This document shows, in pieces, positions 14,401 to 23,400 of a stretch of 24,453 bases of DNA. A program made the translations under genes and the position numbers. Below the pieces are notes generated by a model. That model ran no database searches. It was not told the origin of the DNA and worked only from the letters and a program-made list of their open reading frames with translations. Every line of letters begins with the position of its first letter. The first letter of the stretch is position 1. The stretch comes from an uncultured Prevotellaceae bacterium (GTDB lineage: Bacteria; Bacteroidota; Bacteroidia; Bacteroidales; Muribaculaceae), in NCBI GenBank assembly GCA_937904375.1, contig CALDIG010000092.1, forward strand, positions 1 through 24,453. Reading direction: 5' to 3'.

Positions 14401-16105
14401 CGGCGGCAGCTACCCCGACCTCCTGGAGATAGGCTTCAAGACCGAGCTCAACCAGCCGATGATTGTTGCCGACCCAACCGACGTGACAATCAGCACTGCT
14501 CCTGGCGAGACAGGAAATGCCACCATCACCGTGCGTGGAAAGATGCTGCCTGGCGACGTGACAGTGGCTCTTAACGATCCCAGCAAGGTGTTCACCATTT
14601 CAGATACCAGCCTCAGCAAGAGTGATGTTGAAGCCGGCACACAGCTCACTGTCACTTTCAAGAGCGACGACGAGGCCAGCTGTAACGGCACTATCACTCT
14701 CACCAGCGGCGACCTCTCGGCAACTGTCAACCTCATAGGCCGCTGCAACGATGGAGGCACAGCCAGCGACAAGTATCTCAACATCGCCAAGTGTGCCACT
14801 ATCGATGATGCCGGTGCTACAGTAACCTACATGACATCAATCTACAATTATGCCGAGTATGAGGCCGAGGAGTGTGGCTGGCTCACCGTTTCCACCTACG
14901 GCGCCATGAAGGCCGACGCCAACCAGAACTGGCTAGAGACCTCATCGCTGTCGCAGTACAACAACTCTTGGACCGAAACCGACATATTCCCTGTTGACGA
15001 TGCGTTCTTTGGCACCAACAGCGCATATTCGATTTATGGCAGTGGCAGTCAATCCTTCTATGTCACCAATTGCACCCAGGCTAAGGCGTTGGTAAAGGAC
15101 GGCGGCAGCTACGTGGCTACCCTGGCAATCTATGAGTGTACGGTGGGCGCCGATGGCACTCCCGTTGCCTCAACCACAGCATTCGACACGCAGCAGGGTG
15201 GCGCCAGCGGCTTGGTGGTTATCACATCGGCCGAGCTTGACGCTTCTAAGGTTTACAAAGTGCAATTGACAGGCGGCGGTTCTTATCCCGACCTCTTGGC
15301 GGTGGGCTTCAAGACTCCGCTTGCTGTGGAGGAGGAGACTACTCTCGCCTACATTCTCGAGAATGGTGTTGACGGTACCGAATATACCGTTAGCAATGAC
15401 CTCGCAGTGGTTGACGTTGCCGATGCTGCCAACTATGCCTTCCTCACCGATGGCGAGGACAACTGGATTCGTGTCACCGCGAGCGATGACCTGTTTGAGG
15501 CATTTGTCAACAACGCCACCATCAAGGGAGGAACTCTCAAGGCCACATTGAGTGGCATTGAGCTTAACCCGTTGCTCACCGCAACAGCGATGCCTGAGGC
15601 TGCCTATGCCACTATCGACTTTGAGATTGCCAGGATGAACCTCGCCGACGAGTTTGCTCCAAAGGTTAACCAAGTCATTGACGTGGTTGGCTACTGGAAT
15701 GCCACCGAGGGTACTCTCCGAGCATACGAAGGAGCTTCGGGTGGCGTACAGGGTCAGAGCCTGACACTCAACCACACTTGGGGTGCTTCGAGCAACACCT
15801 TGCAGAACGGCAAGCGTTATGAGGTGCGTTGCGCCATCAACATCAAGGAGGCTTGGAAAACTCAGGCTGCCATAGGTCTCTTGGACTATGACTATGATTT
15901 CCAGAACTACATTGGCTACGCGCTGCGCATGCCCGATGCTCCTACAGCTATTGGCACCATCGGTAATGACAGCTACAACGCTATCGTGAACGTTTACAAT
16001 GCTCAAGGTCAGCTCATCCGCAAGGGAGTGAAGGCTGGCGAGGCAACTCGCAACCTGCCAAGCGGTATCTACATCGTAGGCAACAAGAAAGTGCTGGTGA
16101 AGTAA
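11465..16105 (+). CDS. Secreted subtilisin-like (S8) serine peptidase ending in a T9SS-like sorting domain
   Basis: A 1546-residue paralogue of the 5700 gene, very similar through the signal peptide (1-20), propeptide and catalytic domain. The active site is Asp155 (GLIDDGIQFNH), His221 (SHGTHTTG), Asn319 (LLAAGNEAD) and Ser540 (GTSMATPCAAG). Two Ig-like repeats (about 608-703 and 707-807) lead into the unknown module (816-995). A third Ig-like repeat (about 999-1093) and a second copy of the module (1104-1285) follow. An OB-like module (about 1290-1504) begins YILENGVDGTEYTVSNDLAV. Residues 1505-1546 resemble a T9SS type A C-terminal domain: VNVYNAQGQLIRKGV, then LPSGIYIVGNKKVLVK. There is no Fn3 and no dockerin. 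The predicted fate is export by type IX secretion and surface attachment or release. No good promoter was found; the best candidate is TATCTTTC at 11418-11425. Confidence 0.95.
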   Translation: MRKFFLFMMAVTLSLAAVASDKLSAPTRVFLQQRENAVPQPTDGKSTLATPKTVDGVERVECFIAMDGTSIAELEAAGVKVTGKFETFVTASVPVSKLEAVARLRGVKQVGIARNARLLTDVAKSTTNADKAWDGTNYGLPQGFTGQGVVVGLIDDGIQFNHRAFLDENGNTRVKAVYMPNASSANGGTKATIDGVELMGYQYTTASQIANLTCDDTGESHGTHTTGCAAGSQVGNYAGMAPEADLILCGCGYSLTETAIVSSAKYIGNYAKNVLGKPCVISISLGSDTGPHDGMSSICRAYTEVANTYGAVILLAAGNEADITGAAVKTLSSDDDYMMVRHNVSYTYYGGDCDIWNSTSDELQVKVIVNGSESGWMTSGTYNNVTVSGGVDQYNGRYNLYIASNTSTAYYVIKGSAGNTVHVYTDCYYSELGTSGSVSGYTLTPGTYQNSMCDDMTSPKVISVGAMCTRSTSNGSYGTNDIAYFSSYGVDCNGVNQPFITAPGHYVISSINGYDSGQSSTWSTTYNGTTYKWGQMSGTSMATPCAAGVVALYLQADPTLDVDRVKEVIANTATAYSNPSSPALQRGHGIINALAGIEYILDHQGPTIIASPDELSFEGYAGETYTQTITVKGYNLTGNISIAKSGDNVYSVSPTTISAEDAYTGVDVTVTYAPTAAGTTNGTLTLTSADAETVTVPITGVAQPRVPTITVDAETLSYNAKLSTPITKTLNVTGLFLTGDITITLNDANGVFTVSPTTISKNNTGIDTPVAVSVTFNSDVEGDFTGSLTLTSAGAETKTVQLVASASDMGMATDPFLNIAKYETIDEAGATVSGMSSIYKYTEQVDGAWLTLSNYGALQADANQNWLETSSLSQYTNTWSASDVFLGDDAYFGSNTSYSIYGSGTQTFYVTNCVQAKAYVKGSSSSSSNATLSIYECTLNANGTLTAATTATDSKQSSNGVISSAGLDPSKIYKVQLAGGGSYPDLLEIGFKTELNQPMIVADPTDVTISTAPGETGNATITVRGKMLPGDVTVALNDPSKVFTISDTSLSKSDVEAGTQLTVTFKSDDEASCNGTITLTSGDLSATVNLIGRCNDGGTASDKYLNIAKCATIDDAGATVTYMTSIYNYAEYEAEECGWLTVSTYGAMKADANQNWLETSSLSQYNNSWTETDIFPVDDAFFGTNSAYSIYGSGSQSFYVTNCTQAKALVKDGGSYVATLAIYECTVGADGTPVASTTAFDTQQGGASGLVVITSAELDASKVYKVQLTGGGSYPDLLAVGFKTPLAVEEETTLAYILENGVDGTEYTVSNDLAVVDVADAANYAFLTDGEDNWIRVTASDDLFEAFVNNATIKGGTLKATLSGIELNPLLTATAMPEAAYATIDFEIARMNLADEFAPKVNQVIDVVGYWNATEGTLRAYEGASGGVQGQSLTLNHTWGASSNTLQNGKRYEVRCAINIKEAWKTQAAIGLLDYDYDFQNYIGYALRMPDAPTAIGTIGNDSYNAIVNVYNAQGQLIRKGVKAGEATRNLPSGIYIVGNKKVLVK

Positions 16106-16152
16106 ATCTTGTAATATCTGAAAATTCTAGAATCTCTAGAATACTTAAAATC

Positions 16153-16180
16153 AAAAAACCGTCCTTAGGGGCGGTTTTTT
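16153..16180 (+). terminator. Rho-independent terminator after the second subtilase
   Basis: AAAAAACCGTCC (16153-16164) pairs with GGGCGGTTTTTT (16169-16180) around a TTAG loop, with one wobble. It starts 48 bases after the stop codon and its A/T runs make it nearly symmetrical. Confidence 0.88.
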
Positions 16181-16223
16181 GTTGAGAAAAAAGCGATGAT
16201 TGTTTAAATAATAAGAAAAAAGT

Positions 16224-16253
16224 TTTGTAATAGAAAAAATTTTTTTATCTTTG
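16224..16253 (+). promoter_or_regulatory. Promoter of the first C10 peptidase gene
   Basis: TTTG at 16224-16227, 18 bases, then TATCTTTG at 16246-16253, followed by GCGG. The leader of about 90 bases ends in a 21-nt block (16311-16331) repeated exactly before the second C10 gene. Confidence 0.68.
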
Positions 16254-16346
16254 GCGGTTTTTATACACATTAACCTAATAGCACCTTAAAAAAGAATATT
16301 CAAATAAACATAAAACAACTATATTATTAACCAATACTTTAATTAA

Positions 16347-19300
16347 ATGAAAATTTTTGACCGACTGAAAAAGTTGTCGTCAATTGCACTATTGTTGTGC
16401 GTGGCGACGCAAGTGCAGGCAGCCGACATCGACTTGGCTACCGCGCAAAGCAAGGCAAGGTCATTCATGACCAAGCAAGTGGCAAACGGCCGCCTAAAAG
16501 CCGCCGCCGCTGCCAATCTCAAACTCGTAAAATCAGAGGCATCGGTAGTGGATCCCAAAGCTGTAGATTACTACATCTTCAACTCCGACAAAGCTTATGT
16601 TGTTGTCTCTGGTGAAGACCAGGCTCCCGAGATCCTGATGTACGGCGAGGAGGGAAATGTGAATTTAGACAGAATCCCTCCCGCAATGCAGTGGCTGCTG
16701 AACAAGTACAAATACCAGATTGAAGGCCTAAGGGAAGGCACGCTGAAACCTAACAGCTACTCTCCCAAGGCTACAGCGGTTGCACCATTGGTGACCGCCA
16801 ACTGGGACCAGACAGCACCTTACTACAACCACACTCCCACCAGTGGCAGCACGCACGCCTACACCGGCTGCCCCGCCACCTCGCTGAGTATGTGCTTCTA
16901 CAAGTACAAATGGCCAGCAACCTATCCTGCATTGAGTGCCATTGCAGCCAATTCTTATTACGGCTATCTTGCCGCTCCAGCACTGAGCGAGAAGGCTGCC
17001 GACTGGGACAACATGCTAGATGAATATACTGGTCCCACCAACTACACATATAACAATACCCAGGCCGAGGCCGTGTCGTGGCTGATGCGTTATGTAGGTC
17101 AGGCATGTAACATGGGCTACAGCACCAGCGGTAGTGGCGCCAACGACCCCGAGATTCTTGAGGCTTGCCACACTTTCGGTTACACCGATGCCCAGCTTCT
17201 CACTCTCACCGAGCTTGTGTCGTCGGGCTGGAGCTATACCAACAGCTCACAGTATTACACCGATTCACAGTGGAACGAATGGATGCTCGCCGAGCTGTAT
17301 GCCGGTCGCCCCATTGAATATCTTGCTTATGATATCACCAGCGGACAAGTTTCAGGCCATGCCTTTAACGTGTTCGGCTGCAACAGCAGCGGTCAATATT
17401 ATGTGAACTGGGGATGGAGTGGCGATAGCAACGGCTATTGCACCCTCCACAACTTCACCACCGCCACTGGCGCCACTGGTCAGTCGGGCTCTTACACCTT
17501 CAAGTATGGCGAGGCTATGATTATCGGCATCGCACCACCGGCTGACGCCCTTGGTCCACAAATCACCGCCGACCCCACCACCCTCGCGTTTGAGGGCTAT
17601 GTTGGTGAGACCTATACCAAGACCTTCACCGTGACAGGTACGAACCTCGAGGGCAACATCACCGTCTCTAAGCAAGGCTCGAGCATCTTCACTGTAAGCC
17701 CCACCACCATCACCGCTGCCAACGCAGCCAATGGCGTGCAGGTTACAGTCACCTACAAACCCACCGCAGCAGGCAGCACTAGCGCCTATATCACCCTCTC
17801 AAGCTCTAACGCCGAGAGCGTGACGGTGAACATTACAGGTACCGCTCAGGCCAAGACTCCAACCCTCACCGTTGATCCTACCACTCTGTCGTTCACCAAT
17901 TGCTATGTTGGTGACACCTATACCAAGACATTCAATGTGAGTGGCGTTTATTTGACCAACAACGTTACCATCACTCGCAGCGGTTCGAGTCTCTACAGCT
18001 CCAACGTGAGCAGCATCACTGCCACCAACGCCGCCAATGGTGTTGACGTGACAATCACTTACGCTCCAACAGCTGCCGGCTCATCTAATGCGACATTCAC
18101 TATTGCCAGCACCGGAGCCGAGAGCAAGACAGTGACAGTTAATGGTACCGCTCAAGCCAAGATACCTACTCTCACCGTTGATCCTACTTCGTTAAGTTTG
18201 AATGCTTCGACCGGCACCACAGTGAGCAAGACCTTCAATGTTACCGGTAAGTTCATCAGCGACAATGTTACCGTAAGCCTTACCGACGCTAATGGCGTGT
18301 TCAGCGTTTCGCCTGCCACCATCGCCGCCGGCAGCATCAGCGAGACCACACCAGTAGCGGTTACAGTTTCTTTCAACTCGGCCGAGGAAGGTGACTTCAC
18401 CGGAACAGTGACCATCGCCAGCGATGGCGCCGAGAGCAAGACTGTAGCCCTCACGGCAAACGCTAGCGACGGCGGCACCGCCAGCGACGCTTATCTCGAC
18501 ATCGCCAAGTATGCCACCATCGACGAGGCGGGAGCTACAGTGAGCGGCATGAGCACAATCTACAAATACACTGAGTATTTGTCGGACAACTGCGCTTGGC
18601 TTACCGTTTCCTCTTATGGAGCAAAACAAGCCGATGCTAACCAAAACTGGCTAGAGACGACTTCGTTGAGCCAGTACAATAATTCTTGGAGCGCCAGCGA
18701 CATTTTCCTTGGTCAAACCACCTACTTTGGCTCAAATACAGCCTACAGCATTTATGGCAGCGGCAACCAGTCGTTCTATGTGACCAACTGCTCGCAGGTG
18801 AAGGCTTATGTGAAAGGCAGCAGCTACTCCAGCTCTAGCGCTAGTGCCACCTTGTCGATCTATGAGTGTACCGTTAATGCCAATGGTTCTCTCACTCCCG
18901 CTACCACAGCTACCAGCACCGTGCAAGGCAGCAATGGCGTGATAACTTCGGCCGAGCTTGATGACAGCAAGATTTACAAGGTGCAGCTCACAGGCGGAGG
19001 CTCTTATCCCGACCTCTTGGAGGTGGGCTTCAAGACCGAGCTCTACGTGCCAAAACCCGAATTGCCAATTAATGTTGAGGCCGATCCTTCGACTACTACT
19101 GCCGACATCTCTTGGACACCAGGCGAGAACAATGAAGGCTGGAACCTGCGCTGGAGACTCTATGATCAAGAGTCAGGTGAAGAAGAGGTGGTATTCAGCG
19201 AGAGCTTTGAGAATGGACTCGGCAACTGGACCCTCGTGAACACCGACGGCGACTCCTACAACTGGCAGGCTGTTGACCTCACAAGCAACTTCAGCGGACA

Positions 19301-20021
19301 ATTCACAGCAAAAGACGGATCTTACGTTGCCATGTCAAGAAGCTGGATCAACAGTTCGGTAGGCGCCGTAACTCCCGACCAGTGGTTAATCAGTCCTCAA
19401 ATTGAGAATTTGGGTGGAATACTCAAATATTATATCATGGACGACGGCAAGAATTACCAGGAGAATTACCGCATTTACGTTTCAACTACCGGTAATTCCA
19501 TCAGTGATTTTGTGCCCGTTACCGATGATATGCAGTCGCCCAATGTGGCCTCTTGGACCGAAGTGACTATTGACCTGAGCAGTTATAAAGACCAAGCCGG
19601 TTATATCGCCTTCCGTCACTATGACTGCACCGACAAAGATTTCATGTTCATTGACGCTCTCACTCTCACCACTATTCCAGGTGCGCAGTGGAACTATGTA
19701 TATGACGTGACTAGTCCTTACACCATCACTGGACTGACTCCCGCAACTACCTATGAGGCTCAAGTTCAAGGCAAGAATGAATATGGCACCACTGCTTGGA
19801 CAGCATCGACCATCTTCACCACTCTTGCTGGGGGCTCGACTGTTGCTGGCGACGTGAACGGCGATGGCGAGGTGACTACCGTCGATATCACTGTTCTCTA
19901 CAACTGGCTGCTCAATGGCGACGATACCGACATGGTGAACGGCGACCAGAACGGTGATGGCGAGATCACTACCAACGACGTCACATTTGTCTATAACATC
20001 CTGCTCGGAATTGATAACTAA
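16347..20021 (+). CDS. Secreted C10 (streptopain/interpain-like) cysteine peptidase ending in a dockerin-like domain
   Basis: A 1224-residue peptidase. Residues 1-25 are a signal peptide. Residues about 26-140 are a Spi-type propeptide (ADIDLATAQSKARSFM, then AVDYYIFNSDKAYVVVSG). The C10 catalytic domain spans about 150-397: oxyanion Gln155 (NWDQTAPYYN), nucleophile Cys175 (AYTGCPATS), His338 (SGHAFNVFG), then Asn354-Trp355 (YYVNWGWSG). Three Ig-like repeats (about 402-500, 506-602 and 607-706) lead into the unknown module (716-899). An Fn3-like domain (905-945 and 1113-1159) is split by a gingipain-type cleaved-adhesin domain (about 948-1108: SESFENGLGNWTLVNTDGDS, then DQWLISP). The end (1168-1221) is a dockerin-like duplication with loops DVNGDGEVTTVD and DQNGDGEITTND. 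The start has an A-rich leader and no Shine-Dalgarno. Catalytic residues are intact, so it is probably an active extracellular protease. Confidence 0.95.
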   Translation: MKIFDRLKKLSSIALLLCVATQVQAADIDLATAQSKARSFMTKQVANGRLKAAAAANLKLVKSEASVVDPKAVDYYIFNSDKAYVVVSGEDQAPEILMYGEEGNVNLDRIPPAMQWLLNKYKYQIEGLREGTLKPNSYSPKATAVAPLVTANWDQTAPYYNHTPTSGSTHAYTGCPATSLSMCFYKYKWPATYPALSAIAANSYYGYLAAPALSEKAADWDNMLDEYTGPTNYTYNNTQAEAVSWLMRYVGQACNMGYSTSGSGANDPEILEACHTFGYTDAQLLTLTELVSSGWSYTNSSQYYTDSQWNEWMLAELYAGRPIEYLAYDITSGQVSGHAFNVFGCNSSGQYYVNWGWSGDSNGYCTLHNFTTATGATGQSGSYTFKYGEAMIIGIAPPADALGPQITADPTTLAFEGYVGETYTKTFTVTGTNLEGNITVSKQGSSIFTVSPTTITAANAANGVQVTVTYKPTAAGSTSAYITLSSSNAESVTVNITGTAQAKTPTLTVDPTTLSFTNCYVGDTYTKTFNVSGVYLTNNVTITRSGSSLYSSNVSSITATNAANGVDVTITYAPTAAGSSNATFTIASTGAESKTVTVNGTAQAKIPTLTVDPTSLSLNASTGTTVSKTFNVTGKFISDNVTVSLTDANGVFSVSPATIAAGSISETTPVAVTVSFNSAEEGDFTGTVTIASDGAESKTVALTANASDGGTASDAYLDIAKYATIDEAGATVSGMSTIYKYTEYLSDNCAWLTVSSYGAKQADANQNWLETTSLSQYNNSWSASDIFLGQTTYFGSNTAYSIYGSGNQSFYVTNCSQVKAYVKGSSYSSSSASATLSIYECTVNANGSLTPATTATSTVQGSNGVITSAELDDSKIYKVQLTGGGSYPDLLEVGFKTELYVPKPELPINVEADPSTTTADISWTPGENNEGWNLRWRLYDQESGEEEVVFSESFENGLGNWTLVNTDGDSYNWQAVDLTSNFSGQFTAKDGSYVAMSRSWINSSVGAVTPDQWLISPQIENLGGILKYYIMDDGKNYQENYRIYVSTTGNSISDFVPVTDDMQSPNVASWTEVTIDLSSYKDQAGYIAFRHYDCTDKDFMFIDALTLTTIPGAQWNYVYDVTSPYTITGLTPATTYEAQVQGKNEYGTTAWTASTIFTTLAGGSTVAGDVNGDGEVTTVDITVLYNWLLNGDDTDMVNGDQNGDGEITTNDVTFVYNILLGIDN

Positions 20022-20041
20022 TACTATCAACCCATATTCAC

Positions 20042-20071
20042 AAAAAAGCGTCCTCAACAGGGCGCTTTTTT
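20042..20071 (+). terminator. Rho-independent terminator after the first C10 gene
   Basis: AAAAAAGCGTCCT (20042-20054) pairs with AGGGCGCTTTTTT (20059-20071) around a CAAC loop, with one wobble. It begins 21 bases after the stop codon. Confidence 0.88.
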
Positions 20072-20094
20072 GCATAAAATGCTCACGCTCGAAA

Positions 20095-20283
20095 ATGACA
20101 AGGAAGCTGACAAGCTAACAAGGAACAAGCTGACAAGGCAATGGGTTTTGTCGCTTTGCTGGTTTGCCGCGCATCGCGCTGTTTGTTGCTCGGATTCACT
20201 TGGCTCGTCAGCTCGTTAGCTTGTCAGCTTGTTAGCTCGTCAGCTTGTTTGTTCATCAGCTTGTTTACTCGTCAGCTTTTTTG
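20095..20283. repeat. Octamer repeat arrays in opposite orientation forming a long inverted repeat
   Basis: The left arm (20095-20137) holds CTRACAAG units. The right arm (20204-20283) holds ten consecutive octamers of consensus CTYGTYAG, the reverse complement. Its last three clear units are TTCATCAG, CTTGTTTA and CTCGTCAG; the tenth, CTTTTTTG, is degenerate. The longest perfect pairing is 16 bp (20104-20119 with 20215-20230). The roughly 65 bases between the arms show no coding sequence. Together with the terminator at 20042 and promoter at 20324, this accounts for the 409-base gap between the C10 genes. Confidence 0.8.
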
Positions 20284-20323
20284 TTGAGAAATAATGTGCA
20301 ATTATTGAAATAAACGCGAAAAC

Positions 20324-20355
20324 TTTGCTTGAAAGAAATATTTTTTCTAACTTTG
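20324..20355 (+). promoter_or_regulatory. Promoter of the second C10 peptidase gene
   Basis: TTTG at 20324-20327, 20 bases, then TAACTTTG at 20348-20355, followed by GCGG as in the first C10 promoter. The leader of about 70 bases contains the shared 21-nt block (20395-20415). Confidence 0.65.
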
Positions 20356-20430
20356 GCGGCTTTTGAAAATGTATGCCTAAGCAGTAAAGATTTATAAAAC
20401 AACTATATTATTAACTAAACTTTCAATTAA

Positions 20431-23400
20431 ATGAAATTACTAAAACGACTGACAATGCTGTCGTCATTGGCACTATTGCTGTGCATGGCGACGCAAATGC
20501 AGGCAGCCGACATCGACTTGGCTACCGCGCAAAGCAAGGCAAGGTCATTCATGACCAAGCAAGTGGCAAACGGCCGCCTCAAAGCCGCCGCCACTGCCAA
20601 CCTCAAGCTCGTAAAGGCTGAGGCCTCAGTAGCAAAACCCGAAGCTGTGGACTACTACATCTTCAACACCGACAAAGCCTATGTGGTTATCGCCGGTGAC
20701 GACTTGGCTCCCGAAATCCTGATGTACGGCGAGGAGGGAAATGTGAACTTGGACAATATCCCACCCGCAATGCAGTGGCTGTTGAACAAGTACAAATACC
20801 AGATTGACGGTCTCAAGGCCGGCACTCTCAAGCCCAATGGCTATACGCCAAAGGCGACCACTGCTGTCGCTCCGCTGACAAATGCCAACTGGGACCAGGG
20901 CGCACCTTACTACAACCACACTCCCACCAGTGGCAGTACGCACGCCTACACCGGCTGCCCCGCCACCTCGCTGAGTATGTGCTTCTACATCTATAAATGG
21001 CCCAAGACCTATCCCGCGTTGTCTAAAGTTTCGGTAAGCGGAGGTCTTACCGCAGCTGCTCTCGAGGAGAAGGCTGCCGACTGGGACAACATGCTCGATG
21101 AATATACCGGTCCCACCAACTACACCTATAACAATACCCAGGCCGAGGCCGTGTCGTGGCTGATGCGCTATGTGGGCCAGGCCTGCAACATGCAGTACAC
21201 TACTAGCGGTAGTGGTGCCTATGACGATGAGATTCATCAGGCTTGCCTCACTATGGGTTACACCGATGCCCAGCTGCTCACTCTCACCACAGGATATGCA
21301 GGAAGCAACCAGAACTACACCGATTCACAGTGGAACGAATGGATGCTCGCCGAGCTGCATGCCGGTCGCCCAATCGAATATCTTGCCAGCGACCCATCGG
21401 CAGGAGGCCACGCCTTCAACGTGTTTGGTTGCGACACTAGCGGCAAATACTACGTGAACTGGGGATGGAGTGGCGAAGACAACGGCTACTGCACTCTGCA
21501 CAACTTCACCACCGGCAACAACTCTACTGGACAGGGCGGTGGCTCTTACACCTTCAACTATGGTGAGGCTATGATCATAGGCATCGCGCCTCCCGCTGGA
21601 GCCCTTGGTCCACAAATTAGCGTTGACCAAAACACCCTCGCGTTTGAGGGCTACGTGGACGAGACCTACACCAAGACCTTCACAGTGACAGGTACCAATC
21701 TTGAGGGCGACATCACCATCTCTAAGCAAGGCTCGAGCTATTTCACAGTAAGCCCCACCACTATCACCGCTGCCAACGCAGCCAATGGCGTGCAGGTGAC
21801 AGTCACCTACAAACCTACCGCAGTAGGCTCTGCTAACGCCTACCTCACCCTCTCGAGCACCGATGCCGAGAGCGTGACAGTGAACGTGAGTGGTACCGCT
21901 CAGGCTAAGGTGCCAACCATCACCGTTGACCCCGCATCGCTCGACTTCGCTGCAAACCTGTCATCTACAGTTACCAAGACAGTGAATGTTACTGGTCTGT
22001 TCCTGACTAACGATGTGACAATAACCCTCAACGACAACAACGGCGTGTTCGGCGTGTCGCCAACCACTATCACTGCTGCCAACGCAGCCAATGGCGTACC
22101 CGTAACCGTTTCGTTCAGCTCAGCCGAGGAGGGGAACTTCACTGGTTCGCTCACCATCGCCAGCAACGGCGCTGAGACCAAGACCGTAGCACTCTCTGCT
22201 CAGGCTAACGACGGTGGCACAGCCAGCGACGCTTACCTCAACATTGCCAAGTATGCCACCATCGACGAGGCAGGATGGAACACCACCAGCTTGCCAAATC
22301 TCTATAAGTACACCGAGTATCCAAGTGATGGTTGCGCTTGGCTCACTGTTGCCAACTATGGCGTGAACCTGAACTATAGCGACAACAAGCAGAAGTGGTT
22401 CAGCACCAGCACAGTAAAGAACAGCTCACAGAGTTGGGCGGCTAATGATGTGTTCTTGGGCGATGATGCTTATTTCGGCAGTGCTACCAGCTATGTCGCC
22501 GATTGGACCGAGGATTATCAGAACTTCTTCGTGACTAACTGTACACAGGTTAAGCAATATGCTTACAACCGCGGTTCTTCTTATCCATTGAAGATGTACG
22601 TTTATGAGTGTACTCTCAATGAAGACGGCAGTATCACCCCAAGCACCACTGCTTATGATACCCAGACCAGTACCATGTATTCAACTACCGAGGTACTTAC
22701 CTCTAAGGAGCTTGATCCAAGCAAGATTTACAAGGTAGCTGTTTATAACGACTATTCTTATCTCTATGAGATTGGCTTCAAGACTACTATCGAGAGTATT
22801 GAGACTCCTGTAGCTACCGAGGCTACCGACGTGACAGCCACATCGTTCACCGCCAACTGGAACGCCTGCGACGGCGCTACAAGCTACACCTTGCGCGTGA
22901 TGCCTAAACCCGAGACTCCCGAAGTCGCCTTGCTCTTGAGTGAGGACTTCTCGGGATTCACCAATGCTGACGGCAGCACCGACTTGGGTAGCACTCTTGA
23001 CAACTATATGCAGAACGCTGGCTGGACAGGCTCGAGAGTCTATGAGCGTAGTGGTGGTTTGCAACTTGGCTCTAGCAGCTATGCCGGAAGCTTGGTAAGT
23101 CCGCAACTTGACCTCACCAACAGCAATGGCAAGGTGACTGTTAAGTTCAATGCTTATTCTTACAACAGCACCTATTCGCCCTCAACTCTGTATGTGAGCA
23201 TGAACAGCGAAACTACCAACCAACAATATGTTTCGGTTCCTTATGGCACCACTGGCACTGAATATACTGTAGTGCTCGACTGCAATGCTACAACAGGACA
23301 AACTGTTTCGTTCCGCACCAGCACTCGTCGTTACCGTGTGGTTCTCACCAACGTTGAGATTTATGCCGGCGACTTAACCGCCACTGCTGCAGCTCCTGCC

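Noticed and set aside
20095..20283. CRISPR array
   Set aside because: The units are 8 nt and directly adjacent with no unique spacers, so this is a tandem repeat, not repeat-spacer architecture.
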